Assembly: GCA_946612185.1 (NCBI GenBank)
Contig: CAMOEP010000119.1
Coordinates: forward strand, 1-6,829
Direction of reading: 5' to 3'
Length of the DNA stretch: 6,829 nucleotides
Origin: an uncultured Ruminococcus sp.
GTDB taxonomy: Bacteria > Bacillota > Clostridia > Oscillospirales > Ruminococcaceae
The translations under genes were made by a program, and so were the position numbers. Shown here piece by piece: positions 1-5,511 of this stretch (position 1 is the stretch's first letter; every line of letters begins with the position of its first letter). The notes beneath the pieces were generated by a model. The model ran no database searches, had not been told where the DNA came from, and saw only the letters and a list, made by a program, of their open reading frames with translations.

Positions 1-55
1 CGAGAGCGCCGGTGGTAAAATCTTTCTGCATATCAATAACTAATAAAGCTTTCAT
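1..55 (-). CDS. pncA: Nicotinamidase / isochorismatase-family cysteine hydrolase (N-terminal fragment)
   Basis: Only the first 18 codons are present, reading MKALLVIDMQKDFTTGAL; the gene leaves the window at position 1. This matches the start of the PncA/isochorismatase-like hydrolase fold: a beta strand followed by the D-x-Q-x-D-F signature, in which D8 corresponds to the catalytic aspartate of nicotinamidases (family knowledge). Nicotinamidase converts nicotinamide to nicotinate plus ammonia in cytoplasmic NAD salvage. The start ATG (55-53) overlaps the TGA of the upstream nrtR-like gene in an ATGA junction, so the two are probably translationally coupled. An AAAGGA ribosome site lies just upstream, inside the nrtR-like gene. 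The pairing with an NAD-type Nudix regulator favours nicotinamidase over other isochorismatase-like hydrolases. The catalytic cysteine and lysine cannot be seen, so the substrate remains an inference. Confidence 0.8.
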   Translation of the reverse strand, partial: MKALLVIDMQKDFTTGAL

Positions 56-801
56 GATACAATATCCTTTCGTTTGTAGAGTTTTGAGGGGCGGTGAGCC
101 ATACGCTGGTCGAACAGGTCAGTTTCCTCGATTTTCGGGGAAATTTTCTTGCGGAAGTTCTGAGGAGTTGTATGGATACCGGTAATAGCCTCGAATGGTT
201 TTTGCAGGTCTGAGATAGCGAACAGGGGAGGCATCAGGTCGAAGATGATGTCGTGGTATACAGCCTCATCACGCAGTCTCAGGAAAGCGTCGAAGATTAT
301 CTGTGCGTGGTCGAAAGCCAGGGGGCTTTCAAGGGGAACACCGTCACGGTAGTTTATGGTAATATCCTGACCTATGGTGACAGAAGCTTCCCGGTGGTCA
401 CCTGAGAAAGAGAAGCTGAGCCACTGAGCGTCAGCCGCATCGGAATCCTCGGCGGTGGAGAGTGTGACGGTATCGGTAAGTGCGAGGAAAGCGCAGGAGA
501 TTATCCAGCCACGGGGGTCACGGTCAGCCTGGGAGTAAACGCCGAACTGAATCAGTTTCGGGTCAGAAACACCGGCTTCCTCACTGAGTTCACGCAGGGC
601 AGTCTGCCCGATAGTCTCGCCTTTTCTGAGAAAACCGCCGGGGAGGGAAAGTCTGCCCAGGAACGGTTCTTCACCACGGCGAATGAGCAGGATCTTCAAC
701 TCCAGGTTTTTGGACTTACTGTCACTTCCGCTTCGGTCGATGCCGAAAACCACGATATCAGCAGCAACGGAAGGGCGGTCAAAATCGTCGATAGAGTACA
801 T
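52..801 (-). CDS. nrtR: NrtR-like Nudix-domain transcriptional regulator of NAD metabolism
   Basis: The protein is 249 aa and starts at MYSIDDFDRP. The ATG at 801 is preceded by a GGAGGTGA ribosome site six bases upstream. The frame stays open 28 codons further, but that part lies in the leader and would bypass the ribosome site, so the shorter start is preferred. Residues about 10-130 form a Nudix domain with a complete Nudix box at 56-78 (G-x5-E-x7-REL-x-EE-x-GV). Residues about 155-245 match the winged-helix DNA-binding domain of NrtR proteins, with LAFDHAQII, FDLMPPLFAISDLQ, NFRKK and a terminal HRPSKLYKRK. NrtR regulators sense ADP-ribose or related NAD metabolites and repress NAD synthesis or salvage genes (family knowledge). 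The overlapping pncA-like gene fits that role. Autoregulation is suggested by three repeats between promoter and start. The intact Nudix box means residual hydrolase activity is possible; a pure ADP-ribose pyrophosphatase is the less likely alternative. Confidence 0.88.
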   Translation of the reverse strand: MYSIDDFDRPSVAADIVVFGIDRSGSDSKSKNLELKILLIRRGEEPFLGRLSLPGGFLRKGETIGQTALRELSEEAGVSDPKLIQFGVYSQADRDPRGWIISCAFLALTDTVTLSTAEDSDAADAQWLSFSFSGDHREASVTIGQDITINYRDGVPLESPLAFDHAQIIFDAFLRLRDEAVYHDIIFDLMPPLFAISDLQKPFEAITGIHTTPQNFRKKISPKIEETDLFDQRMAHRPSKLYKRKDIVS

Positions 802-814
802 TGGAATCACCTCC
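795..814 (-). promoter_or_regulatory. Ribosome binding site that fixes the nrtR start
   Basis: Read on the minus strand, CCGGAGGTGATTCCAATG places a strong GGAGGTGA six bases before the ATG at 801. This supports the 249-residue product rather than the 277-codon open frame. Confidence 0.85.
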
Positions 815-819
815 GGAAT

Positions 820-856
820 GTTAGTAACTTTTAGTTTGTAACTCTTTGTTGATAAC
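820..856 (-). promoter_or_regulatory. Three direct repeats GTT-N3-AAC at 14-bp period (candidate operator)
   Basis: On the plus strand the units are GTTAGTAAC (820-828), GTTTGTAAC (834-842) and GTTGATAAC (848-856), starting exactly 14 bp apart. Each unit is a small dyad (GTT and AAC arms around three bases), and the first is fully palindromic. They lie directly between the -10 box and the ribosome site of the nrtR-like gene, around and just past the expected transcription start, where a bound repressor would block initiation. The most natural ligand is the NrtR-like protein encoded downstream. That is inferred from position, not from a match to a known NrtR motif. Confidence 0.6.
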
Positions 857-885
857 AATATACCACACTTTAGCCCGTTTGTCAA
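857..885 (-). promoter_or_regulatory. Sigma-A promoter of nrtR-pncA
   Basis: The minus strand carries TTGACA (885-880), a 17-base spacer and TATATT (862-857). The -35 box is a perfect match and the -10 box is one base off consensus. Transcription would start near 850, giving a leader of about 50 bases that contains the three GTT-N3-AAC repeats and the ribosome site. Confidence 0.85.
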
Positions 886-1313
886 TAGTGCAGAGAAATA
901 TTTTTCATTTAACCAATAATAATCAACTGTTTCCGGTTGAAAAAAGTGGCATTTTGGCGTACTTATAGAGGTAGTACCGGTGTGGGAGGACTGTGCCGGG
1001 GCTGTTTCGGTCTTTCCATAAAAAAACAGGGAATATCCGCAGAGGGTTCACCATAAAACTGGTGAACCTGAAAAAAATTGTATCGGGTATGCCCGGACTT
1101 CGTGCGCCCAGATGCAGAAAATGTACACAAAATCGGCAAAAATGTATACATTCCGGGGCAAAATGCAAACGATTCCCTAACAGAGAAGAAAAGAATAGAC
1201 TAAATAAGAATAGATAAGAAGAAAGACAGAACGCTGCCGCTCTGTCGTCGTCGGTCTATAAGTCTTGTCTATGTCTTTGTCTTTTAAACTCGGATAGAGC
1301 CGGGGTAAAGCAA
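886..1313. other. Intergenic region without a supportable gene; contains several dyads
   Basis: No convincing gene is seen on either strand: the short open frames here lack ribosome sites and recognisable protein. Visible structure: a hairpin TCAACTG/CGGTTGA with a 4-base loop (923-940); an 8-bp perfect inverted repeat GGTTCACC/GGTGAACC with an 8-base loop (1045-1068); a perfect 12-bp palindrome AATGTATACATT (1141-1152), preceded about 20 bp upstream by the similar AATGTACAC; a direct repeat AAGAATAGA (1191-1199 and 1206-1214); a 6-bp stem GACAGA/TCTGTC (about 1225-1246); and a GTCT-rich low-complexity run (about 1262-1285). The stretch could hold a small RNA or a decayed gene. No convincing promoter was found for either. 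Confidence 0.5.
1045..1068. repeat. Perfect 8-bp inverted repeat GGTTCACC-N8-GGTGAACC
   Basis: Two exact 8-base arms flank ATAAAACT. The plus strand continues with an A run rather than a T run, and on the minus strand the T run precedes the stem, so this is not an ordinary terminator in either direction. It could be an operator or part of an unrecognised RNA; no gene start is adjacent. Confidence 0.55.
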
Positions 1314-1314
1314 A

Positions 1315-1351
1315 ACCGTCCGGAGCGCAGAAAAATGCGTTACCGGACGGT
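1315..1351 (-). terminator. Intrinsic terminator of the dCMP deaminase gene
   Basis: A perfect 9-bp stem ACCGTCCGG (1315-1323) / CCGGACGGT (1343-1351) encloses a second stem CGCA/TGCG (1326-1329 and 1336-1339) with a 6-base loop. Reading leftward, a TTTT run follows the stem. It begins 9 bases after the dCMP deaminase stop codon. The T run is short, so efficiency may be moderate. Confidence 0.75.
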
Positions 1352-1360
1352 AATTCACGA

Positions 1361-1843
1361 TCAAAGGGGGAGAGCCACGCTTTTGCCGGAGGGCTTGTAA
1401 CTCTCGAAAGCAACGCCGCAGCGCTCGAAAAGTATCACGGAAGCCTGAACGCTTTCGCTTGATGAGTACTTATTCTCATAGTACACCACACGCTTGATGC
1501 CGGACTGGATAATAGCCTTGGCGCACTCATTGCAGGGGAACAGGGTGACGTAGAGAGTGCAGTTTTTCAGGCGGCTGATGCTGCTGTTGAGGATAGCGTT
1601 CAGCTCAGCATGGCACACGAAAGGGTACTTGGTATCCAGGGAGGAATCGCCCTCACGTTCCCATGGCATCTGGTCGTCGTCGCAGCCTGTAGGCATACCA
1701 TTATAGCCTACAGATACTATCTTCTTCTCCTCGTTGACGATGCACGCACCCACCTGAGTGTTGCTGTCCTTGCTTCGCTGGGCAGAGAGAATGGCGATGC
1801 CCATAAAGTATTCGTCCCAGGAAATATAGTCATTTCTTTTCAT
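1361..1843 (-). CDS. dCMP deaminase (deoxycytidylate deaminase)
   Basis: The protein is 160 aa and starts MKRNDYISWDEYF. The ATG at 1843 has a GAGGTG ribosome site seven bases upstream; a start 12 codons earlier would fall in the -10 region of the promoter. The protein carries the zinc-dependent cytidine/deoxycytidylate deaminase signature: H78-A-E80 with the catalytic glutamate, and P103-C104-N-E-C107 supplying the two zinc cysteines. It also has N28-TQVGACIVN and GYNGMP (46-51), typical of dCMP deaminases rather than cytidine or tRNA deaminases. The enzyme converts dCMP to dUMP, the precursor for thymidylate synthesis, in the cytoplasm. The GYNG region is part of the dCTP/dTTP allosteric site in characterised homologues (family knowledge). 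The full length resembles human and phage-type enzymes. It is a single-gene unit with its own promoter and terminator. Confidence in function is high. Confidence 0.93.
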   Translation of the reverse strand: MKRNDYISWDEYFMGIAILSAQRSKDSNTQVGACIVNEEKKIVSVGYNGMPTGCDDDQMPWEREGDSSLDTKYPFVCHAELNAILNSSISRLKNCTLYVTLFPCNECAKAIIQSGIKRVVYYENKYSSSESVQASVILFERCGVAFESYKPSGKSVALPL

Positions 1844-1867
1844 TAAATCGCACCTCACTTTTAGAAC

Positions 1868-1896
1868 ATCATACCACAATTTTCCGCCTATGTCAA
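1868..1896 (-). promoter_or_regulatory. Sigma-A promoter of the dCMP deaminase gene
   Basis: The minus strand has TTGACA (1896-1891), a 17-base spacer and TATGAT (1873-1868). The spacer ends in GTGG, as does that of the nrtR promoter. The start codon is about 25 bases downstream of the -10 box, leaving a very short leader with the ribosome site. Confidence 0.85.
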
Positions 1897-1910
1897 CATT
1901 AATATTTAAA

Positions 1911-1940
1911 TGCGTAATGCGTAATGCGTAATGCGTAATT
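1911..1940. repeat. Heptanucleotide tandem repeat (TGCGTAA)x4
   Basis: Four exact copies of the 7-mer TGCGTAA occupy 1911-1938, followed by TT. The array lies about 15 bp upstream of the dCMP deaminase -35 box and 30 bp from the ZIP terminator, so it interrupts no gene. It resembles the short heptamer arrays (STRRs) described in some bacterial genomes. It is too short, and has no spacers, to be a CRISPR. Confidence 0.9.
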
Positions 1941-1966
1941 TGCGGTGTTGCCTTGCGGCGACTTAT

Positions 1967-2012
1967 AAAAAACCGTCCGGCTACAGTACAGGTGTACTGA
2001 ACCGGGCGGTTT
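1967..2012 (-). terminator. Long hairpin terminator downstream of the ZIP transporter gene
   Basis: A stem of 11 pairs (1970-1980 with 2002-2012, one G-T pair) is extended by an apical stem CAGTAC/GTACTG around a small AGGT loop, with a short internal bulge. Reading leftward, the stem ends in TTTTTT (1972-1967). This is the expected form of an intrinsic terminator for the transporter gene, whose stop lies about 60 bp upstream. Its lower stem shares the 12-mer AAAACCGTCCGG with the terminator at 1315-1351. Confidence 0.8.
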
Positions 2013-2073
2013 AAGTATTATGCTTTGCTGCGAAATACTGCCAATTTCAGAAAGAGCAGGACGCAATTACCCA

Positions 2074-2856
2074 TTATCCAAGCGCTACGTCGAGTATCAT
2101 CATCACCACGAAGCCAAAGGCAAAGGAAACCGTTCCCACGTTGGAATGTTCGCCCTCGCTCATCTCCGGGATAAGTTCTTCCACAACCACATATATCATC
2201 GCTCCTGCCGCAAAACTCAGCAGTACCGGCATCGCCGGAACGATAAGCCCTGCGGCGATTATGGTAAGCAGCGCTCCCACCGGCTCGACCGCACCGGAAA
2301 GTACCCCCAGGACAAAGGCTTGCGGCTTGCTTATGCCGCTGGAACGCAGAGGCAGGGAGATTATCGCTCCCTCCGGGAAGTTCTGTATCGCTATGCCCAC
2401 CGCCAGAGCCAGCGCACCGGCTGCCGTGATGCCGCTTTCCCCGGTGCGAAGCCCTGCGTACACCACGCCTACCGCCATTCCCTCCGGGATATTGTGCAGC
2501 GTCACCGCCAGCAGCATCATGGTGTTCTTCGACAGACTTGTGTGCAGACCCTCGGCTTTCTCGCTGTTCATGTGCAGGTGGGGGATAAGCTTGTCAAGCA
2601 TCAGCAGGAAACCAATTCCCAGCAAAAATCCGCATGAAGCCGGCAAAAACGTCAGCCTCCCAAGACTTTCCTCCGACTGCTCTATCGCCGGGATAAGCAG
2701 ACTCCACACGCTTGCGGCAGTCATAACTCCGGCTGCAAAGCCCGTCAGTATGCGCTGGACGGTGAGGTTGAAGCTGTTTTTCATCAGGAACACGCACGCC
2801 GCACCCAGAGATGTCCCAAGAAACGGCACAAGCAGCCCTATCAACGTATCTTTCAT
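2074..2856 (-). CDS. ZIP-family (GufA-like) divalent metal transporter
   Basis: The protein is 260 aa, starting MKDTLIGLLVPF. The ATG at 2856 is preceded by AAAGGAGA at good spacing. It has about eight hydrophobic segments spread over its length, as expected for an inner-membrane ZIP protein. Diagnostic ZIP metal-site motifs are H121-NIPEG (residues 121-126) in the fourth segment and Q158-NFPEG (158-163) in the fifth. There is also SGAVEP (187-192), EELIPE (226-231) and a small histidine pair (PHLH, 92-95) in the loop region, where ZIP proteins often bind metal. ZIP proteins import zinc, and in some cases iron or manganese, into the cytoplasm (family knowledge); the substrate here cannot be fixed from sequence. 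The gene is monocistronic, divergent from iorA, and its promoter carries operator-like repeats suggesting metal-responsive repression. Length and motifs are normal, with no sign of damage. Confidence 0.9.
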   Translation of the reverse strand: MKDTLIGLLVPFLGTSLGAACVFLMKNSFNLTVQRILTGFAAGVMTAASVWSLLIPAIEQSEESLGRLTFLPASCGFLLGIGFLLMLDKLIPHLHMNSEKAEGLHTSLSKNTMMLLAVTLHNIPEGMAVGVVYAGLRTGESGITAAGALALAVGIAIQNFPEGAIISLPLRSSGISKPQAFVLGVLSGAVEPVGALLTIIAAGLIVPAMPVLLSFAAGAMIYVVVEELIPEMSEGEHSNVGTVSFAFGFVVMMILDVALG

Positions 2857-2880
2857 AGCAATTCTCCTTTCTATACTATG

Positions 2881-2909
2881 ATTATAGCACTAATAGTTAG
2901 TAGTGTCAA
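2881..2909 (-). promoter_or_regulatory. Perfect-consensus sigma-A promoter of the ZIP gene
   Basis: On the minus strand TTGACA (2909-2904), exactly 17 bases, then TATAAT (2886-2881). Both boxes match consensus completely. Such a strong promoter for a metal importer is expected to need repression, which fits the repeats at 2888-2933. Confidence 0.9.
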
Positions 2910-2933
2910 ACAATAGTTAGTGGCTGCTAACTA
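2888..2933 (-). promoter_or_regulatory. TAGTTAG repeats / dyads around the ZIP promoter (candidate operator)
   Basis: AATAGTTAGT occurs twice (2892-2901 and 2912-2921), exactly 20 bp apart. The outer copy forms a 7-bp perfect inverted repeat TAGTTAG-N6-CTAACTA (2914-2933) immediately upstream of the -35 box. The inner copy lies in the promoter spacer and is part of the palindrome ACTAATAGTTAGT (2889-2901), further enclosed by CACTA/TAGTG arms (2888-2905). Two sites on the same helical face covering the spacer and the -35 edge are what a dimeric repressor would use. A metal sensor of the DtxR/MntR, Fur/Zur or MarR/AdcR type is possible, but no family can be assigned from the motif alone. Confidence 0.65.
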
Positions 2934-2980
2934 AATAACATAATTTCCTTATGATTACGTTCCCCAAAAGAAAAAATTGC

Positions 2981-2995
2981 TTTTTCAGTGAAAAA
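2981..2995. promoter_or_regulatory. 15-bp perfect palindrome upstream of the iorA promoter
   Basis: TTTTTCA-G-TGAAAAA is an exact dyad ending 14 bp before the iorA -35 box. Its position suits an activator or repressor site for the iorAB operon. The AT-rich content makes chance a real possibility. Confidence 0.35.
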
Positions 2996-3009
2996 TGTTC
3001 AAAAACTGA

Positions 3010-3038
3010 TTGACTTTTCAGGCGGTATGTTGTATAAT
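3010..3038 (+). promoter_or_regulatory. Sigma-A promoter of the iorAB operon
   Basis: TTGACT (3010-3015), a 17-base spacer and TATAAT (3033-3038). Transcription should start near 3045, giving a leader of about 34 bases before the ATG at 3079. This rules out the upstream in-frame ATG at 3010, which lies inside the promoter. Confidence 0.85.
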
Positions 3039-3078
3039 TAGTATATATGTATTAATTTTATTTACCGAGGTATTTCTT

Positions 3079-4893
3079 ATGCACAAAGAATTTCTTATGG
3101 GTAACGCTGCTATCGCAAGAGGCGCTATTGCCGCCGGACTGCGTGTTATCTGCGGTTATCCCGGTACTCCTTCCACCGAAGTCCTGGAGACTACTGCTAA
3201 AAATAACGACGGCAGCATCTACGTTGAATGGTCGGTCAACGAAAAGGCTGCTATGGAACTTGGCGCTGGTGCTGCGTACTGCGGCGCTCGCACTATGGTT
3301 ACTATGAAGCAGGTGGGTCTGAACGTGGCTTCTGACCCCCTCATGAGCCTTGAGTATATCGGCGTTAAGGGCGGTATGGTCATCATGGTCGCTGACGACC
3401 CAGGCCCTATCTCCTCCCAGACTGAGCAGGATACACGCCATTTCGCCGCTTTCTCAAAACTTCCCTGCTTCGACCCCTCGTCCGTTCAAGAGGCTTATGA
3501 TATGATCCAGGAAGCCTTCGAGTACTCCGAAAAGTACGGCACGCCGGTATTTTTCCGTCCCACCACAAGGGTCTGTCACGGCTATGCCTCTATCGAAGTC
3601 AAGGACAAGGAGGACTTCGCTGTCTGTCAGCCGGAGGGTTTCGTCCGTGACCCCTCAAAGTGGGTCATTTTCCCACGTCTTTCCTACAATGCACATATGC
3701 ACATCGAGAAGCGCAATGCTGAGCTTTCCGACGTTTTCTCCGGGTACAGCCGGAATATCGTCACCCCCGCTCAGAACAAGGACTGCCGCAAGGGTATCGC
3801 TTCCCACGGCATAAGCTACACCTACGTTCAGGAGGCGCTCGAAGGCAAGGACGCTCCTGCGGTATTTAAGGTGTCTACGCCGTTCCCGTTCCCGGAAATG
3901 GCTGCGGTGAAGTTCCTTACAGGGCTTGACGAAGTGCTTTGTATCGAGGAACTCGACCCGGTCATCGAGCGTGAACTGACCTACGTCTGCGGAAAATACC
4001 ACCTGCCTGTGCGTATTTACGGCAAGCTGACCGGTCATGTCAAGACCGCCGGTGAGAATACCTGCGACAGCGTTGCGGCTAATATCGCTGATTTTATGGG
4101 CTGGGAAAAGCCTGAGACTGCCGAACCCGAAAATGTCCCGGAACTGCCTGTGCGTCCGCCTGTACTTTGCGCCGGCTGTCCTCACAGAGCATCATTCTAC
4201 GCCGTTAAAATGGCTATGAAAGGCAAAAAGAGCGTGTTCTGCGGCGATATCGGCTGCTACACTCTCGGTAACGCTATGCCACTTGATATGGTGGACACCT
4301 GCCTGTGCATGGGCGCTGGCGTGAACATCACCCAGGGCATCGGCAAGATCGAGCCGGATACAAACTGCTTCGCTTTTGTTGGCGATTCTACGTTCTTTGC
4401 CTCCGCTATTACAGGTGCAGTGAACGCCGTCTACAATCAGGCTGACATGACACTGGTCATTCTGGACAACTCCACCACCGCCATGACCGGTCACCAGCCT
4501 CACCCCGGCACAGGAATGACCATGATGGGTCAGGTGGTCGATAAGGTGAATATCGAGGCTGTTCTGCGTGGTATCGGACTGAAAACCGTGGAGACCGTAA
4601 ACCCTCTGGAACTTGACAAGGCTATCGACACCGTTAAGCGTGTCAGCGCCGAAAAGGGCGTTAAGGCTATTATCTTCAAATCCCCCTGTGCAGTCCTCAT
4701 AAAGCCCGAAAAACCGGTAACTATCGACCCGGACAAGTGTATCCAGTGCCGCAAGTGCATCAATAGCCTGGGCTGCCCCGGAATCATCATCGAGGACGGA
4801 AAAGTGGCTATAGACCACGCTCTCTGCACCGGCTGCAAACTCTGTACACAGGTCTGCCCTGTGAACGCTATCGGAGGTGAGTGCAATGAATAA
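3079..4893 (+). CDS. iorA: Indolepyruvate ferredoxin oxidoreductase, alpha subunit
   Basis: The protein is 604 aa and starts MHKEFLMGNAAIARG, with a GAGG ribosome site nine bases upstream; the open frame begins earlier but overlaps the promoter. It has the normal IorA architecture. An N-terminal pyrimidine-binding domain contains GYPGTPSTEV (26-35) and ends near 180. CAGCPHR (364-370) precedes the thiamine diphosphate-binding domain, with GDIGCYTLG (389-397), GDSTFF (435-440) and DNSTTAMTGHQPHPG (463-477). A C-terminal ferredoxin domain carries two cluster motifs, C554-x2-C557-x2-C560-x5-C566-P and C583-x2-C586-x2-C589-x3-C593-P. With IorB it oxidatively decarboxylates indole-, phenyl- or hydroxyphenylpyruvate to the arylacetyl-CoA and reduces ferredoxin; the reaction can run in reverse in some anaerobes (family knowledge). 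It is oxygen-sensitive and cytoplasmic. All cofactor residues are present. Confidence 0.96.
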   Translation: MHKEFLMGNAAIARGAIAAGLRVICGYPGTPSTEVLETTAKNNDGSIYVEWSVNEKAAMELGAGAAYCGARTMVTMKQVGLNVASDPLMSLEYIGVKGGMVIMVADDPGPISSQTEQDTRHFAAFSKLPCFDPSSVQEAYDMIQEAFEYSEKYGTPVFFRPTTRVCHGYASIEVKDKEDFAVCQPEGFVRDPSKWVIFPRLSYNAHMHIEKRNAELSDVFSGYSRNIVTPAQNKDCRKGIASHGISYTYVQEALEGKDAPAVFKVSTPFPFPEMAAVKFLTGLDEVLCIEELDPVIERELTYVCGKYHLPVRIYGKLTGHVKTAGENTCDSVAANIADFMGWEKPETAEPENVPELPVRPPVLCAGCPHRASFYAVKMAMKGKKSVFCGDIGCYTLGNAMPLDMVDTCLCMGAGVNITQGIGKIEPDTNCFAFVGDSTFFASAITGAVNAVYNQADMTLVILDNSTTAMTGHQPHPGTGMTMMGQVVDKVNIEAVLRGIGLKTVETVNPLELDKAIDTVKRVSAEKGVKAIIFKSPCAVLIKPEKPVTIDPDKCIQCRKCINSLGCPGIIIEDGKVAIDHALCTGCKLCTQVCPVNAIGGECNE

Positions 4894-5461
4894 GAACATT
4901 CTTCTGTGCGGCGTGGGCGGTCAGGGAATCGTGCTGACCTCCAAGCTGACGGCTTCCTGCGCAATGGCAAAGGGACTTGACGTTATGAGCGCCGAAACTA
5001 TCGGCATGGCGCAGAAGGGCGGAAGCGTTTTCAGTTTCCTGCGTCTGGGCGAGGGTATCCACAGCCCTATGTTCGGTCAGAAACAGGCGGATATACTCAT
5101 CGCTTTCGAGCCGGCTGAGGCTGTCCGGATGCTGCCTTACCTGAAGGACGGCGGCTGTGCTGTTGTGAATATGCACCCCATAAAGCCTGTAACTGCGTCA
5201 CTTAAAGGCTCTGACTACAACGGCGACGAGATGATAAAGTACATAGCCGAGAACGTTTTCGAGACTTACTTCGTGGACGGCGATGCTATGTGCAGGGAAC
5301 TGGGTTCGCCCCGTGTCCTGAATATGGTCATGCTGGGTCAGGCACTTCGCACAGGTTATCTGCCTTTCACCGTGGATGATGCGGTAGAGGCTATGAAAAA
5401 GACCGTAAAGCCGCAGTTTGCAAAGCTTAACGAGGTGGCTCTGCGCTACAGCGCCGGCTAA
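4886..5461 (+). CDS. iorB: Indolepyruvate ferredoxin oxidoreductase, beta subunit
   Basis: The protein is 191 aa, starting MNKNILLCGVGGQGI. The ATG at 4886 overlaps the end of iorA by 8 bases (ATGAATAA), and GGAGGTG lies inside the last iorA codons, so the subunits are translationally coupled. A GTG three codons earlier forms part of that ribosome site and is not the start. The fold is the gamma domain of 2-oxoacid:ferredoxin oxidoreductases, which helps bind CoA and completes the active site. Visible marks are the glycine-rich GVGGQGI (9-15) and GMAQKGGSV (40-48), both typical of IorB. It has no iron-sulfur motif, as normal for this subunit. Length is typical of the single-domain beta subunit. 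It acts only together with IorA. Confidence 0.95.
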   Translation: MNKNILLCGVGGQGIVLTSKLTASCAMAKGLDVMSAETIGMAQKGGSVFSFLRLGEGIHSPMFGQKQADILIAFEPAEAVRMLPYLKDGGCAVVNMHPIKPVTASLKGSDYNGDEMIKYIAENVFETYFVDGDAMCRELGSPRVLNMVMLGQALRTGYLPFTVDDAVEAMKKTVKPQFAKLNEVALRYSAG

Positions 5462-5511
5462 GCAGTCTCACACGCATAAAAGTTTTCCGCAGGATTTTCG
5501 AGGAGGTTCAT

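Noticed and set aside
923..1217. Short open frames on both strands of the intergenic region (74, 62 and 81 codons)
   Set aside because: No ribosome sites, no recognisable protein, cysteine- and arginine-rich composition typical of translated non-coding DNA.
1177..1413. 78-codon minus-strand frame across the dCMP deaminase terminator
   Set aside because: It overlaps the end of the real gene and its terminator in another frame and has no ribosome site.
1911..1940. CRISPR-like array
   Set aside because: Seven-base units are directly contiguous with no spacers; no cas genes are present.
2020..2881. Two long plus-strand frames opposite the ZIP gene (205 and 246 codons)
   Set aside because: Antisense shadows: the minus-strand frame has the HNIPEG/QNFPEG motifs, a ribosome site and a consensus promoter; these have none.
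3010..3078. Upstream in-frame ATG giving a hydrophobic 23-residue extension of IorA
   Set aside because: The extension overlaps the TTGACT/TATAAT promoter and would not be transcribed; IorA is cytoplasmic and homologues begin near MGN-AIARG.
4877..4885. GTG start for iorB three codons upstream
   Set aside because: This GTG is part of the GGAGGTG ribosome site for the ATG at 4886.
3058..4899. Minus-strand open frames opposite iorA (127, 176 and 235 codons)
   Set aside because: They mirror the codon structure of iorA and lack start signals and protein motifs.
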